64,000 nt of DNA. It comes from Paenibacillus endoradicis. GTDB lineage: Bacteria; Bacillota; Bacilli; Paenibacillales; Paenibacillaceae. Below the pieces are notes generated by a model. It was not told the origin of the DNA. It ran no database searches and worked only from the letters and a program-made list of their open reading frames with translations. How positions within the stretch are numbered: the first letter of the stretch is position 1; the number at the start of each line of letters is the position of its first letter. The position numbers and the translations under genes are program-made. The stretch lies in contig NZ_JANQBB010000001.1 in the NCBI RefSeq assembly GCF_024721975.1, positions 310,001 through 374,000 of the forward strand. The letters are read 5' to 3'. Positions 34,331 through 44,009 of this stretch are shown one piece after another.

Positions 34331-35650
34331 TTATGCGGTATGTTCTTCAGAAAGATTAACAGGTAACTCAATCTGCATTTCAATTTTACGAATACGATTT
34401 TTGCTTGTTTCACGGACAATGAATTTCAAGTTTTCGTATTGTAAAGACTTGCCTAGCTTAGGATCTTGCATCTTACTGTAAACCCAACCACCAATGGTTT
34501 CTACTTCTTCATCTTCAAAACTAGCTCCTGTAAGCTCATGAATTTCGTCGAGAAGAACTTTTCCATCTAACAGGTAACAGTTCTCATCAAGTTGCTCAAT
34601 TTCTTTACGTTCGTCAGCATCGAATTCATCTCGAATTTCACCAACAATTTCTTCAATAATATCTTCGATTGTAATAAGTCCAGATGTCCCACCGTACTCA
34701 TCGACTAGTATAGCGATATGAACGCGTTCTAACTGCATACGTTTCAATAAAGTTTTAATAGGTGTTACTTCAGACACACTTAGTACTGGATGAATTAATG
34801 ATTTCAGATCAAATTGATGCGTTTTATAATGTTCAAGAAATAATTGCTTCGTATTAATCATACCTACGATATTATCTTTGCTTTCCATTGCTACAGGAAA
34901 GCGAGTATATTGTTCACGCTCAATAACTTCAAAGTTTTGTTCAAGCGAGTTATTTGTATACAAACATACCATATCTGTACGTGGAACCATGATTTCTTTA
35001 GCTAACAATTCATCGAAAGCGAAAATACGACTAACATAACCATATTCAGTGTTATTAATTTTTCCACTTTGATAGCTTTCATTCAAAATAATTTGAATTT
35101 CTTCCTCACTATGAGCATCTTCATGCTCTTTCGCGGAATGTAAGCCGAAAAGACGAGTAATGGCATTTGCTGAACCATTTAGAGTCCAGATGAACGGATA
35201 CAATACTTTATAGAAAATAATAAGCGGCTTAGCTGTTAATAATGAAATTTGTTCAGCTTTTTGAATAGCCCAAGTTTTAGGTGCTAATTCACCTACGACT
35301 ACATGGAAAAATGTGATGACGATAAATGCAATTGCAATTGAAACGGGATGACTAATGGATTCGCTAATACCTAAATCATGGAACAACGGTAACAGGATGG
35401 CAGCTACTGTCGGTTCACCTAGAAAACCAAGACCTAAAGCGGTACAAGTTATACCTAGCTGACAGGCAGATAAATATGCATCCAGATTGCTAGAAATTTT
35501 TTGTACTGAAGCTATACCTTTCTTTCCTTCCAGTACTAACTGATCAATGCGGCTTGAACGTAAGCGTACAATCGCAAACTCTGCGGCTACAAAGAAAGCA
35601 GTTAAAAAAATCAGTAATGCAATCATGAATAATTTGAGACCTATGTCCAT
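34331..35650 (-). CDS. CNNM/CBS-domain (HlyC/CorC family) membrane protein
   Basis: A 439-residue protein. Residues 1-190 are the CNNM (DUF21) membrane domain with about four helices and the GELAPKTWAI motif. Residues 205-330 hold two CBS domains (MVPRTDMVCLY, LVDEYGGTSGLITIEDIIEEIVGEI), and the end is a CorC_HlyC domain (DEIHELTGA, GGWVYSKM). Such proteins (YhdP/YugS in Bacillus) are Mg2+/cation efflux or homeostasis proteins rather than hemolysins. AAAGGAT lies somewhat far (15 bases) from the ATG. Confidence 0.93.
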   Translation of the reverse strand: MDIGLKLFMIALLIFLTAFFVAAEFAIVRLRSSRIDQLVLEGKKGIASVQKISSNLDAYLSACQLGITCTALGLGFLGEPTVAAILLPLFHDLGISESISHPVSIAIAFIVITFFHVVVGELAPKTWAIQKAEQISLLTAKPLIIFYKVLYPFIWTLNGSANAITRLFGLHSAKEHEDAHSEEEIQIILNESYQSGKINNTEYGYVSRIFAFDELLAKEIMVPRTDMVCLYTNNSLEQNFEVIEREQYTRFPVAMESKDNIVGMINTKQLFLEHYKTHQFDLKSLIHPVLSVSEVTPIKTLLKRMQLERVHIAILVDEYGGTSGLITIEDIIEEIVGEIRDEFDADERKEIEQLDENCYLLDGKVLLDEIHELTGASFEDEEVETIGGWVYSKMQDPKLGKSLQYENLKFIVRETSKNRIRKIEMQIELPVNLSEEHTA

Positions 35651-36037
35651 TTCTAATCTTCACTATCCTTTTTCTAATATTTTTTAATTACATCTTAAAC
35701 TATATCATATAAAATAAGAGGTATTGATAGCAAATGACAAAAGCGGCGATAACGCAGTTATTAAGGGGTATGGAACGCAAAAGTCTGATTAATGGCAAGA
35801 AATCAAACAATTTTAGTATGAATAGGTACGTTTTTCGCCATATTGCTTTAGTATTGAATATTTTTTTGGATATTATTAGTAGACGAACAGCCCTTTACTC
35901 TCATTTTGCATAAAATGGAAATACTATAAAGTGATTTATGATATAATGGACGAGTTATGATATTTTCACTATTTATTGAAAGTAATGATCTGCCGATATA
36001 GTAATTATCAGTCATGAAGTGGGGGATAGAAATAGTT
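35651..36037. other. Intergenic region with no recognised element
   Basis: About 390 A+T-rich bases between divergent genes. I see a TATAAT-like box near 35940 but no convincing -35 partner, no repeat and no gene. Confidence 0.4.
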
Positions 36038-36754
36038 ATGGAGATTAATACTACAAAAGCTATGATGCAACAGCAAATAAATTCTCAGCTTAACTATTAT
36101 ACAGGTAAAAAAGTTCAAAGTGATTCCAGTAATAAGTCCCAGTTTGATGAATTATTGCAAGAAGCAAAAGTTTGGGATCCTGCGCTTGGAAAAGCTTCGG
36201 AGGAAGCAGATCAAGACCTTATATGGGGATACCTCGGACAAACAGGAGTAAGTCATGTTCAACAATATGGAGAAGAAGTAGTAAGTGCAGTAAGAGGAAC
36301 AGTTGGTTTATCATCGTCAGAAGCTGTAAATGTTGGAAGTAGCTATGGTAGCTCTCAATATGCTTCTCTAATTGGAGCAGCATCACAAAAGTATGGTGTT
36401 GATGCATCTTTAATTGAAGCAGTTATTCAAACAGAGTCCAACTTCAATGCTGGTGCAGTATCGTCTGCAGGGGCAAAAGGGCTTATGCAACTGATGGACG
36501 GGACAGCAAGAGGACTAGGTGTAACGAATTCTTATGATCCACAGCAAAATATTGAAGGCGGTACTCGCTATTTGGCTATGCTACTTAAAAAGTACAATGG
36601 CAATGAACAGGTCGCTCTTGCAGCTTATAACGCAGGACCTGGTCGTGTAGATCGTCTTGGTATTGCTACCAACGCTGATTTGCAACAAAAAATGTCATTA
36701 CTGCCTCAAGAAACACAACGTTATATAGGTAAAGTATTATCAGCTCAAGCATAA
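36038..36754 (+). CDS. Lytic transglycosylase (SLT domain)
   Basis: A 238-residue protein. Residues 115-235 form a goose-lysozyme-like SLT domain: the catalytic Glu in [13 protein letters not shown], then [33 protein letters not shown] and [12 protein letters not shown]. It cleaves peptidoglycan glycan strands with formation of anhydro-muramic ends. The N-terminal 110 residues are polar, rich in Gln and Ser, with no signal peptide, so secretion by a non-Sec route or a spore/flagellar role is possible. An in-frame ATG at 36014 precedes the GGGGGAT site. Confidence 0.9.
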   Translation: MEINTTKAMMQQQINSQLNYYTGKKVQSDSSNKSQFDELLQEAKVWDPALGKASEEADQDLIWGYLGQTGVSHVQQYGEEVVSAVRGTVGLSSSEAVNVGSSYGSSQYASLIGAASQKYGVDASLIEAVIQTESNFNAGAVSSAGAKGLMQLMDGTARGLGVTNSYDPQQNIEGGTRYLAMLLKKYNGNEQVALAAYNAGPGRVDRLGIATNADLQQKMSLLPQETQRYIGKVLSAQA

Positions 36755-36785
36755 TATAAAGTTGAACATAAGCGAGAATAATAAG

Positions 36786-36847
36786 AAACGGGAATACGTG
36801 TTCCACTTAAAGGAAGTTAAAGTGGCACTTTCGTATATCCCGTTTTT
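36786..36847 (+). terminator. Long terminator hairpin after the transglycosylase gene
   Basis: AAACGGGAATACG pairs with CGTATATCCCGTTT, with TTCCACTT/AAAGTGG inside, and five T residues follow. Confidence 0.75.
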
Positions 36848-36900
36848 ATCGTATATTGTAGGTTGTACATTTAATCACAGTGGAAGAAGGTTTACATGTT

Positions 36901-38052
36901 ATGCTTTATTTTGACCATTGCGCATCTACCCCTCCTCATGAGGATGTTGTGCGTACGATGATGGAAGTCATGACGAAACATTATGCCAACCCATCCTCGT
37001 TGCATAGTGGTGGCGTAGCGGCAGCAAAACTTATTGAAAAAGCACGTGAACAATTGACTAGTTTAATGCATACGAAGCAAGGCAAATGGATGTTTACTTC
37101 TGGTGGCACAGAATCTAATAATTTAGCGATTAAAGGCGTTGCCCGTCAATATGCTAATCGTGGCAAACATATTATTACTTCAGCAGTAGAACATGCTTCT
37201 GTTCATGAAGCTATGCAACAACTCGGGCAAGAAGGTTTTACGATTACTGAGCTTCCAGTTGATGCTACTGGGCATGTATCACTAGATCAATTGAAACAGC
37301 ACATAACGGTTGATACTATTCTAGTAAGTATTATGCATGTTAACAATGAGTTAGGTTCAGAACAACCGATTGCTGCAATCGGACAATTGCTAAAGCAATA
37401 TCCCAAAGTAATATTTCATGTTGATGCCGTACAAAGTCTTGGAAAACTCAATATTGATATTGAGGATTGGGGAATAGATTTATTAAGTGGTTCAGCACAT
37501 AAATTGCGTGGTCCTCGTGGGGTCGGTTTTCTCTATATGCGAAATGGTATACAATTAGTACCGTTACAAGTAGGTGGCTCTCAAGAACATAATTTACGAG
37601 CAGGAACTGAGAATATAGCTGCGGTTGTTGCTAGTGCAAAAGCGTTGCGATTAGCAATACAATCATTAGATCAGCATTATAATGCTGCTGCAATATTAGC
37701 GACATATTTACGTGGAAAAATTCAAGAAATACCTGAATTAAAGCTTAATGGCGGTGCACCACAATCTCCGTATATCGTTCATTTCTCATATCCAGGGATG
37801 AAGCCGGAAGTCGTTATTCATATGTTGGAGCAACGGAGTATTCTAGCATCGACTCGTTCAGCTTGTTCCTCCAAGGACGATAAACCTAGTCGTGTTCTTA
37901 TGGCTATAGGGGCAACAAGAGGAGAAGCTACTGGAGGCATTCGTATTAGCTTTGGACAAGAACATACAATAGCGGATATTGATACTTTAGTGGATGCGTT
38001 GAATGAAATAATACAGTCACTAAAACATCTTGAGAGGGGCAACACACATTGA
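36901..38052 (+). CDS. Cysteine desulfurase (NifS/IscS type)
   Basis: A 383-residue PLP enzyme. YFDHCASTPPHEDVV at the start, SGGTESNNLAIKG, SAVEHASVHEA (PLP stacking His), HVDAVQSLGK, the PLP lysine in LSGSAHKLRGPRG and the catalytic Cys in STRSACSSK are all present. It removes sulfur from cysteine. It runs directly into thiI (1-2 base overlap), so it most likely supplies persulfide to ThiI for tRNA 4-thiouridine, like Bacillus NifZ. I use the ATG at 36901; the GTG at 36880 has no good site. Confidence 0.94.
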   Translation: MLYFDHCASTPPHEDVVRTMMEVMTKHYANPSSLHSGGVAAAKLIEKAREQLTSLMHTKQGKWMFTSGGTESNNLAIKGVARQYANRGKHIITSAVEHASVHEAMQQLGQEGFTITELPVDATGHVSLDQLKQHITVDTILVSIMHVNNELGSEQPIAAIGQLLKQYPKVIFHVDAVQSLGKLNIDIEDWGIDLLSGSAHKLRGPRGVGFLYMRNGIQLVPLQVGGSQEHNLRAGTENIAAVVASAKALRLAIQSLDQHYNAAAILATYLRGKIQEIPELKLNGGAPQSPYIVHFSYPGMKPEVVIHMLEQRSILASTRSACSSKDDKPSRVLMAIGATRGEATGGIRISFGQEHTIADIDTLVDALNEIIQSLKHLERGNTH

Positions 38053-39278
38053 TGTACGATCGTATAGTGTTACGATATGGCGACTTAACAATGAAAGGTC
38101 GCAATCGTAAAATATTTGAAGATAAAATGCTAAAGTCAGTGAAGCGAGCAATGAAAGAGTTTCCTGAGGTAACCTACTGGAGAACATACGGAAGACTATA
38201 TGTCATTCTAAATGGAATTCCACATCAACCAGTCATTGAGCGTTTGAAAGATTTGTTCGGAATTATCTCAGTTAGTCCGGTTATTTCTGTACCTTCAGAA
38301 CTTGAAGCGATTAAAGCAGCAGCTGACGAGGTTATGAAATCTCTAGATAAGACTCCAGCTACTTTCAAAATTAATGCTCGTCGAGCATGGAAAAGATTTG
38401 CCCACGGTTCTCATGAGATGAATCATTTGATCGGTTCTCATATATTACCGCAATATCCTGATATGAAAGTAGATGTTCATAATCCTGAACTGGAACTGAA
38501 GATCGAAATCCAAGAAGAAGCTACTTATTTGTATTGGGAAAACATTGCAGCTGCTGGTGGTTTTCCTTATGGCTCAAATGGTAAAGCGATGTTATTGCTT
38601 TCTGGGGGGATCGACAGTCCTGTAGCGGGCTGGATGGCGCTTCGTAAAGGTCTTGAAATTGAGGCGGTACATTTCCATAGTTATCCTTTCACGAGTCAAC
38701 AAGCAACAGATAAAGTTATTACACTTGCTAGAAGATTGTCATACTATAGCGGTGTTCCAATTCGTCTACATCTTGTTCCATTTACAGAAATTCAAACTCG
38801 CATCACTCATAGTAATCAAGAAAACTTAACGATTACATTGATGCGTCGTGCTATGCTTCGTATTACAGAGCAATTAGCATTGAAATTTAAAGCTGGTGGT
38901 ATTGTAACTGGCGAAAGTCTTGGACAAGTTGCAAGTCAAACATTGTCAAGTATGAACGTTATCGGACGTGCGACTGTATTGCCGATGATCAAGCCAGTTA
39001 TAATGATGGACAAGCAAGAGATTATAACGATTGCTCGTCAAATAGGAACGTTTGAAACTTCGATCTTACCATTTGAAGATTGTTGTACTTTATTCTTACC
39101 GAAATCTCCAAGTACAAATCCTAATCTACGAATTGTTGAACGTGTAGAGCAACAACTACCAGATCTTAACGACTTGATTAAACAAGCAGTTGAGGGAACA
39201 GAAAGTGTACTTCTCAATATGACTGAAGGACACCATGAACATGGACAAGTGGATAAATCAGAAGAAGATTGGTTCTAA
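38052..39278 (+). CDS. thiI: tRNA 4-thiouridine synthase ThiI
   Basis: A 408-residue protein with an N-terminal ferredoxin-like fold (YDRIVLRYGDLTMKGRNRK), a THUMP domain (residues 60-165) and a PP-loop ATPase (LLSGGIDSPVAGW). It adenylates U8 of tRNA and receives sulfur from the desulfurase. The ATG at 38052 overlaps the upstream stop as TGATG; a TTG at 38049 is an alternative. The C-terminal rhodanese domain of the enterobacterial form is absent, as usual in Firmicutes. A strong terminator follows. Confidence 0.95.
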   Translation: MYDRIVLRYGDLTMKGRNRKIFEDKMLKSVKRAMKEFPEVTYWRTYGRLYVILNGIPHQPVIERLKDLFGIISVSPVISVPSELEAIKAAADEVMKSLDKTPATFKINARRAWKRFAHGSHEMNHLIGSHILPQYPDMKVDVHNPELELKIEIQEEATYLYWENIAAAGGFPYGSNGKAMLLLSGGIDSPVAGWMALRKGLEIEAVHFHSYPFTSQQATDKVITLARRLSYYSGVPIRLHLVPFTEIQTRITHSNQENLTITLMRRAMLRITEQLALKFKAGGIVTGESLGQVASQTLSSMNVIGRATVLPMIKPVIMMDKQEIITIARQIGTFETSILPFEDCCTLFLPKSPSTNPNLRIVERVEQQLPDLNDLIKQAVEGTESVLLNMTEGHHEHGQVDKSEEDWF

Positions 39279-39303
39279 TCAAGGATTAATCAACGGAATG
39301 ATA

Positions 39304-39349
39304 AAAAAGAAGCGTCTAGAGAGGTTATTACTCTCTAGGCGCTTCTTTT
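39304..39349 (+). terminator. Terminator after thiI
   Basis: AAGAAGCGTCTAGAGAG and CTCTCTAGGCGCTTCTT form the stem with one mismatch; T residues follow. Confidence 0.9.
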
Positions 39350-39499
39350 CTTTAGCTCATAATTGAAGCCGTTGAACGTTTGTTCTTTGATGAGAGACCA
39401 TAATTTAATTTATGATTCATCAAAAGAAATTAGTGGATTAAACTAATTAAACGATAAGTGCAATAAGTTGACGACTAATAGTTTAGACAGAATATCTTC

Positions 39500-39550
39500 A
39501 AAAAAGTCCGCTAATGCTCATTGAAACAGAGAGCATTAGTGGACTTTTTT
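39500..39550. terminator. Bidirectional terminator next to the minus-strand TerC gene
   Basis: AAGTCCGCTAATGCTC and GAGCATTAGTGGACTT form the stem, with A and T runs outside on both sides. Confidence 0.88.
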
Positions 39551-39562
39551 GGATAACTATAT

Positions 39563-40249
39563 TTAAGATGTAGCAGTAGTTTTCTTAGCGTTTCGTTTAT
39601 TGACCATATAGCCTAAACCCAAAATACCTACAATTAGAACAATTTTAACTGCCCACTGAAGCCATACATTTTCTTCGAAGATATTACCGAACTTGTGTTC
39701 ATCAATAAACATTTTAGAAGCAGTGTATGCTAATACGGCAGCTCCAACATAGATGATCCATTTGAAACGATCAACTAGCTTAATGAACAATGTACTTCCC
39801 CAAACAATGACAGGGACACTAATAAGTAATCCAATAACAACTAACAACATATGTCCTTGGGCAGCACCTGCAACTGCAATTACATTATCTAGACCCATTG
39901 CAGCATCTGCGATAATGATTGTTTGAATCGATTGCCATAAGGTGTTTCCTGCTTTTACATTATCATGTTGTTCTTCTTGTACGAGAAGTTTGAAAGCGAT
40001 CCATATAAGAAGTAGCCCACCAACTAAGTGCAACCACGGCAGATCCAGTAGTTTAACAACAAGCAATGTTGCTACTATACGAATGGAAATGGCACCGACT
40101 GTACCCCAAATAACTGCTTTCTTCTGTTGATCTTTTGGTAAATTACGAGCAGCTAGGGCGATGACAATGGCATTGTCTCCTGCAAGAATAAGATCGATAA
40201 AAATGATGTTTAGCAAGGCAAGCCAAAATTCTCCTGTTAAAACGTTCAT
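39563..40249 (-). CDS. TerC-family membrane protein (YkoY/YceF-like)
   Basis: A 228-residue protein with about seven hydrophobic helices. It carries the TerC motifs: an acidic pair in DLILAGDNAIVIA near the start and AAMGLDNVIAVAGAAQG in the second half. Such proteins export Mn2+ or help load exported metalloenzymes. The ribosome-binding site is AAAGGAGG. It is divergent from a second TerC paralogue 133 bases away. No manganese (yybP-ykoY) riboswitch can be recognised in the short gap. Confidence 0.92.
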   Translation of the reverse strand: MNVLTGEFWLALLNIIFIDLILAGDNAIVIALAARNLPKDQQKKAVIWGTVGAISIRIVATLLVVKLLDLPWLHLVGGLLLIWIAFKLLVQEEQHDNVKAGNTLWQSIQTIIIADAAMGLDNVIAVAGAAQGHMLLVVIGLLISVPVIVWGSTLFIKLVDRFKWIIYVGAAVLAYTASKMFIDEHKFGNIFEENVWLQWAVKIVLIVGILGLGYMVNKRNAKKTTATS

Positions 40250-40382
40250 GGTCGGTTCCTCCTTTTCAGTTGTCCATATAGAAGCTTACACCAAATATAG
40301 CCAAACGTGAAGTGAAAAATTTTAATTTCATGACATATTGATACAAGCTTATTCATACCTCTATTAAAGAGGAGGGGAGCAT

Positions 40383-41048
40383 GTGGACAGCTTAATTATT
40401 TTTGTTGAAATCGTATTAATAAACTTGTTATTAAGTGGTGACAATGCCATCGTCATCGCAATGGTAAGTAATCAACTACCCATACATCAAAGGAACAAAG
40501 CGATGTGGTGGGGGACACTAGTTGCTGTGTTTTTAAGATGTTTTCTTGTATTACTTGCACTTCCATTACTTCAAATTCCCTTTCTACAAGCGTTCGGTGG
40601 ATTGCTCTTGTTATATATATCAATTAAATTGCTTATTGATATGCAACAAGCACAACATCAAGAGATAAACATGAAGAAGGTAACACTTATGAGTGGAATC
40701 TGGACCATTATTACTGCAGATTTCGTTATGAGCTTGGACAATGTACTAGCTATAGCGGCAGTTGCCAAGGGAGATTTTATTCTTATTATGCTCGGAATTG
40801 CCCTTAGCATTCCGATGATTATTTGGGGCAGTAAACTGCTCGATCATCTAATGAAGAGGTTTCCTTTCTTAGCTTATATCGGTGCATCACTACTTGCATT
40901 TGCTGCTGGAGAGATGCTAATCAGAGATCAAGGGCTTCATGATATCATTTTTTATAAAATGACAAGCTCACTTACCTTAATTCCATTATTATGTATTCCA
41001 TTGGTCATAATTGCAGCAATATTAAGGCAAAAACCGATTAGAAAATGA
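40383..41048 (+). CDS. TerC-family membrane protein (YjbE-like)
   Basis: A 221-residue paralogue of the previous protein, with LINLLLSGDNAIVIAMV and TADFVMSLDNVLAIAAVAKG and the same helix plan. The start is GTG at 40383 behind GAGGAGGGG; an overlapping ATG two bases earlier is in another frame. The sequences of the two paralogues differ widely, so the duplication is old. They probably act on Mn2+ or related metals at the membrane. Confidence 0.92.
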   Translation: MDSLIIFVEIVLINLLLSGDNAIVIAMVSNQLPIHQRNKAMWWGTLVAVFLRCFLVLLALPLLQIPFLQAFGGLLLLYISIKLLIDMQQAQHQEINMKKVTLMSGIWTIITADFVMSLDNVLAIAAVAKGDFILIMLGIALSIPMIIWGSKLLDHLMKRFPFLAYIGASLLAFAAGEMLIRDQGLHDIIFYKMTSSLTLIPLLCIPLVIIAAILRQKPIRK

Positions 41049-41058
41049 ATGAATTTGG

Positions 41059-41099
41059 ACATATTCCCACGATTTTTATTAATGGGAATATGTTTTTTT
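41059..41099 (+). terminator. Terminator after the second TerC gene
   Basis: ACATATTCCC and GGGAATATGT enclose a 15-base loop and are followed by seven T residues. Confidence 0.9.
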
Positions 41100-41205
41100 G
41101 TGCAAACCTACTCATAACCCTAGTTTTTTTGTCGCAATTCCGTTAAACTAATAAAGATATGGATACATTAACAGGTAATTATAGAATTAAGGAGCGGAAC
41201 GTGTA

Positions 41206-41685
41206 ATGAATAATAAATATTCCGCTGGGATACTTTTATTGCTTGCAGGGTTAGTCATTCTTCTAGGTAAATGGGGAGTATTTAGTTTTCTTGGCTCGAT
41301 ATTCTGGCCGATATTAGTTCTCATCCCAGGGATTCTTATTCATGTCCTTTACTTTGGTAGAGTGCTTCCAGCAATTACATTGGTTCCAGGCGGCATGTTG
41401 GTTGTGTATGCCATACTTTTTATTTTCTGTAATGCACTTGGATGGAGTAATTTGCGTTATCTTTGGCCGCTGTTTATTTTTGGTGTAGCACTAGGTATGT
41501 ATGAGTACTACCTGTTTGGATCACCGAAACAGCGTTATATAAAGACAGCTGCTATTGGGCTTGGTGCAGCGTCAATTGTTGGCTTGTTGCTTGTTGCATT
41601 ATGGGGCTGGGGCATTTATGTCGTAGCATTATTATGTGTTGGTGCTGGTCTTTACTTGATGTTTGGTACACGCAAGCGTAGGTAG
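41206..41685 (+). CDS. LiaI/LiaF-like (DUF5668) membrane protein
   Basis: A 159-residue protein with about six hydrophobic segments, starting with SAGILLLLAGLVILLGKWGVF and FWPILVLIPGI, the pattern of the LiaI-LiaF-like membrane domain. The second half repeats the WPL-F-G arrangement (LWPLFIFGVALG), so it may be an internal duplication. It lacks the cytoplasmic part of LiaF. AAGGAGCGGAA precedes the ATG. It lies 41 bases upstream of typA and could share its transcript. Function unknown. Confidence 0.85.
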   Translation: MNNKYSAGILLLLAGLVILLGKWGVFSFLGSIFWPILVLIPGILIHVLYFGRVLPAITLVPGGMLVVYAILFIFCNALGWSNLRYLWPLFIFGVALGMYEYYLFGSPKQRYIKTAAIGLGAASIVGLLLVALWGWGIYVVALLCVGAGLYLMFGTRKRR

Positions 41686-41726
41686 ACAAAAGAGTTTAAC
41701 TAAAGAAAATGGAGTGGTAACAGTTA

Positions 41727-43568
41727 ATGAAGGCAAGAGAAAATTTACGTAACATAGCAATTATTGCGCACGTAGACCATGGTAAAACAACATTGGTTGA
41801 TAAGTTGCTTCAACAATCGGGAACATTCAAGGATCATGAAGCTGTACAAGAACGTGCAATGGATTCCAATGATATTGAGCGTGAACGTGGTATTACGATT
41901 TTGGCTAAAAATACAGCCATTAATTACAAAGATTATTTGATCAATATCGTAGATACACCTGGACATGCTGACTTCGGTGGCGAAGTTGAGCGTATTATGA
42001 AAATGGTTGATGGTGTACTACTTGTAGTTGATGCATTTGAAGGTTGTATGCCTCAAACGAAGTTCGTACTTCGTAAAGCACTTGAGTCTAACTTGACACC
42101 AATTGTTGTTGTTAACAAAATTGACCGTCCAAATGCTAGTCCAACTCAAGTTATTGACGAAGTATTAGACCTATTCATTGAATTAGGTGCTAATGATCAG
42201 CAATTAGAATTCCCAGTCGTATATGCTTCAGCATTGATGGGAACTTCAAGCATGAACGTTGATAAACAAGATGAAAATATGCAAGCACTTTATGAAACAA
42301 TTATTGAAAATATCCCTGCTCCAACAGAGAGCACGGTTGATCCTCTTCAATTCTTAGTTACTTTGCTTGATTTCAACGAATATCTTGGTCGTATTGCGGT
42401 TGGCCGTGTAAACCGTGGTATTATTAAACAAGGTCAAACGGTTGCTGTTATTAACCGTGATGGCGTAACTAAACAAGCAAGAATTGAGAAACTATTTGGT
42501 TTCCAAGGATTGAAACGTTTAGAGATCGAAGAAGCGGGCGCTGGTGATATCGTTGCTATTGCAGGTATCCGTGAAATTAATATTGGTGAAACGATCGCTG
42601 ATCCAGCGAATCCTGAAGCATTGCCAGTATTGAAAATCGATGAGCCAACATTGCAAATGACATTCGTTGTTAACAACTCTCCGTTTGCAGGTCGTGAAGG
42701 TAAATGGGTTACATCTCGTAAACTACGTGAACGTCTATTCAAAGAGCTTGAAACTGACGTAGCACTTCGTGTTGACGAAACAGATAGTCCAGACGCATTT
42801 ATCGTATCTGGTCGTGGTGAGCTTCACTTAAGTATTCTTATCGAGAATATGAGACGTGAAGGGTTTGAACTACAAGTTTCTAAACCAGAAGTTATTGTTA
42901 GAGAAATTGATGGCGTGAAGAGTGAACCTTATGAGCGTCTTCTAATTGATCTACCAGACGAGAGCATGGGTGCTGTTATGGAAAGCCTAGGAACTCGTAA
43001 AGCTGAAATGATGAATATGGTTAATGATGGTTCTGGTCAAGTTCGTCTAGAATTCGTTATTCCTGCTCGTGGCTTGATTGGTTACCGTACTTCATTCCTA
43101 ACACTAACTCGTGGTTATGGTATTATGAACCATGCTTTTGATAGCTATGGCGAATATGTTCCTTCTAACGTAGGTGGTCGTCACTCAGGCGTTCTAGTTA
43201 GTAGTGAAAACGGCACAACAACTTTCTATGGTATGATGGGTGTTGAAGATCGTGGTCACCTATTCCTAGAGCCAGGTGCTGAAGTTTACGAAGGTATGAT
43301 CGTTGGCGAACATAACCGCGATAATGATATTATCGTAAATATCTGTAAAGAAAAACAATTAACAAACGTTCGTTCTTCGGGTAAAGACGACACTGTTAAA
43401 TTGAAAACTCCAGTGCTATTCTCTCTTGAGCAAGCACTTGAATATTTGAATGATGATGAGTATTGTGAGATTACTCCTAAAACGATTCGTCTTCGTAAAA
43501 AAATCCTTAATAAGAGTGAGCGTGAACGTGCTGAGAAGCATCGTAAAGCTGCTCTAGCAAACTTATAA
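41727..43568 (+). CDS. typA: Translational GTPase TypA/BipA
   Basis: A 613-residue GTPase, the usual length for TypA. The G-domain has [14 protein letters not shown] (P-loop), RERGITI (switch I), VDTPGHADF (switch II) and NKIDR. EF-G-like domains II, III and V and the TypA-specific C-terminal domain follow ([30 protein letters not shown]). It binds ribosomes and supports 50S assembly and growth at low temperature. GGAGTGG precedes the ATG. The next gene is a YlaH homologue, as in Bacillus. Confidence 0.97.
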   Translation: MKARENLRNIAIIAHVDHGKTTLVDKLLQQSGTFKDHEAVQERAMDSNDIERERGITILAKNTAINYKDYLINIVDTPGHADFGGEVERIMKMVDGVLLVVDAFEGCMPQTKFVLRKALESNLTPIVVVNKIDRPNASPTQVIDEVLDLFIELGANDQQLEFPVVYASALMGTSSMNVDKQDENMQALYETIIENIPAPTESTVDPLQFLVTLLDFNEYLGRIAVGRVNRGIIKQGQTVAVINRDGVTKQARIEKLFGFQGLKRLEIEEAGAGDIVAIAGIREINIGETIADPANPEALPVLKIDEPTLQMTFVVNNSPFAGREGKWVTSRKLRERLFKELETDVALRVDETDSPDAFIVSGRGELHLSILIENMRREGFELQVSKPEVIVREIDGVKSEPYERLLIDLPDESMGAVMESLGTRKAEMMNMVNDGSGQVRLEFVIPARGLIGYRTSFLTLTRGYGIMNHAFDSYGEYVPSNVGGRHSGVLVSSENGTTTFYGMMGVEDRGHLFLEPGAEVYEGMIVGEHNRDNDIIVNICKEKQLTNVRSSGKDDTVKLKTPVLFSLEQALEYLNDDEYCEITPKTIRLRKKILNKSERERAEKHRKAALANL

Positions 43569-43604
43569 TAAATAGTATGATAAGACTGTGAGGAGGTTGT
43601 AAGA

Positions 43605-43913
43605 ATGCAAACATGGTTAAGTGAGCATATGCTCATTTCATATCTACTCATTCTTGGAATGACTTTTTTCATCTTTCAGAAGGTATTCCGTCCTCAACAG
43701 GCTAGATTACCATTAATTCGTGAGATTCTGTTGTATGCTACAATGATCTTTGGATCAGCTATTCTGCTTATTATGCAAGTAGATAAGCTACCTATTATTC
43801 AATGTATGGCCATTGCAATTGTTATGATGCTCACACTTCGTTTGCGCCAGTTATATGATAGCTGGAAAGGAAAATCTTCAACAGATAACAAAGTCAATAC
43901 AGAAACAAAGTAA
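43605..43913 (+). CDS. ylaH: YlaH-like membrane protein
   Basis: A 102-residue protein with two hydrophobic helices (about residues 8-24 and 44-80) and a charged C-terminus. RLPLIREILLYATMIFGS and its place 36 bases after typA match the YlaH family of Bacillales. Function unknown. The symbol rests on sequence pattern and gene order together. GGAGG site. Confidence 0.85.
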   Translation: MQTWLSEHMLISYLLILGMTFFIFQKVFRPQQARLPLIREILLYATMIFGSAILLIMQVDKLPIIQCMAIAIVMMLTLRLRQLYDSWKGKSSTDNKVNTETK

Positions 43914-43925
43914 TGATTTGATTAG

Positions 43926-43977
43926 AGCAGCACTCACACCATCCGTCTTTACGTTTGGCAACGGGTGCTGCTTTTTT
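43926..43977 (+). terminator. Terminator after ylaH
   Basis: AGCAGCAC and GGTGCTGCT form the stem with a 30-base internal loop region; six T residues follow. Confidence 0.8.
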
Positions 43978-44009
43978 ATATTCTAATGAAAATAAGAGTA
44001 GGTGAATAT

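Noticed and set aside
40250..40382. Manganese riboswitch upstream of the TerC genes
   Set aside because: The gap is only 133 bases and shows no recognisable yybP-ykoY core in either direction.
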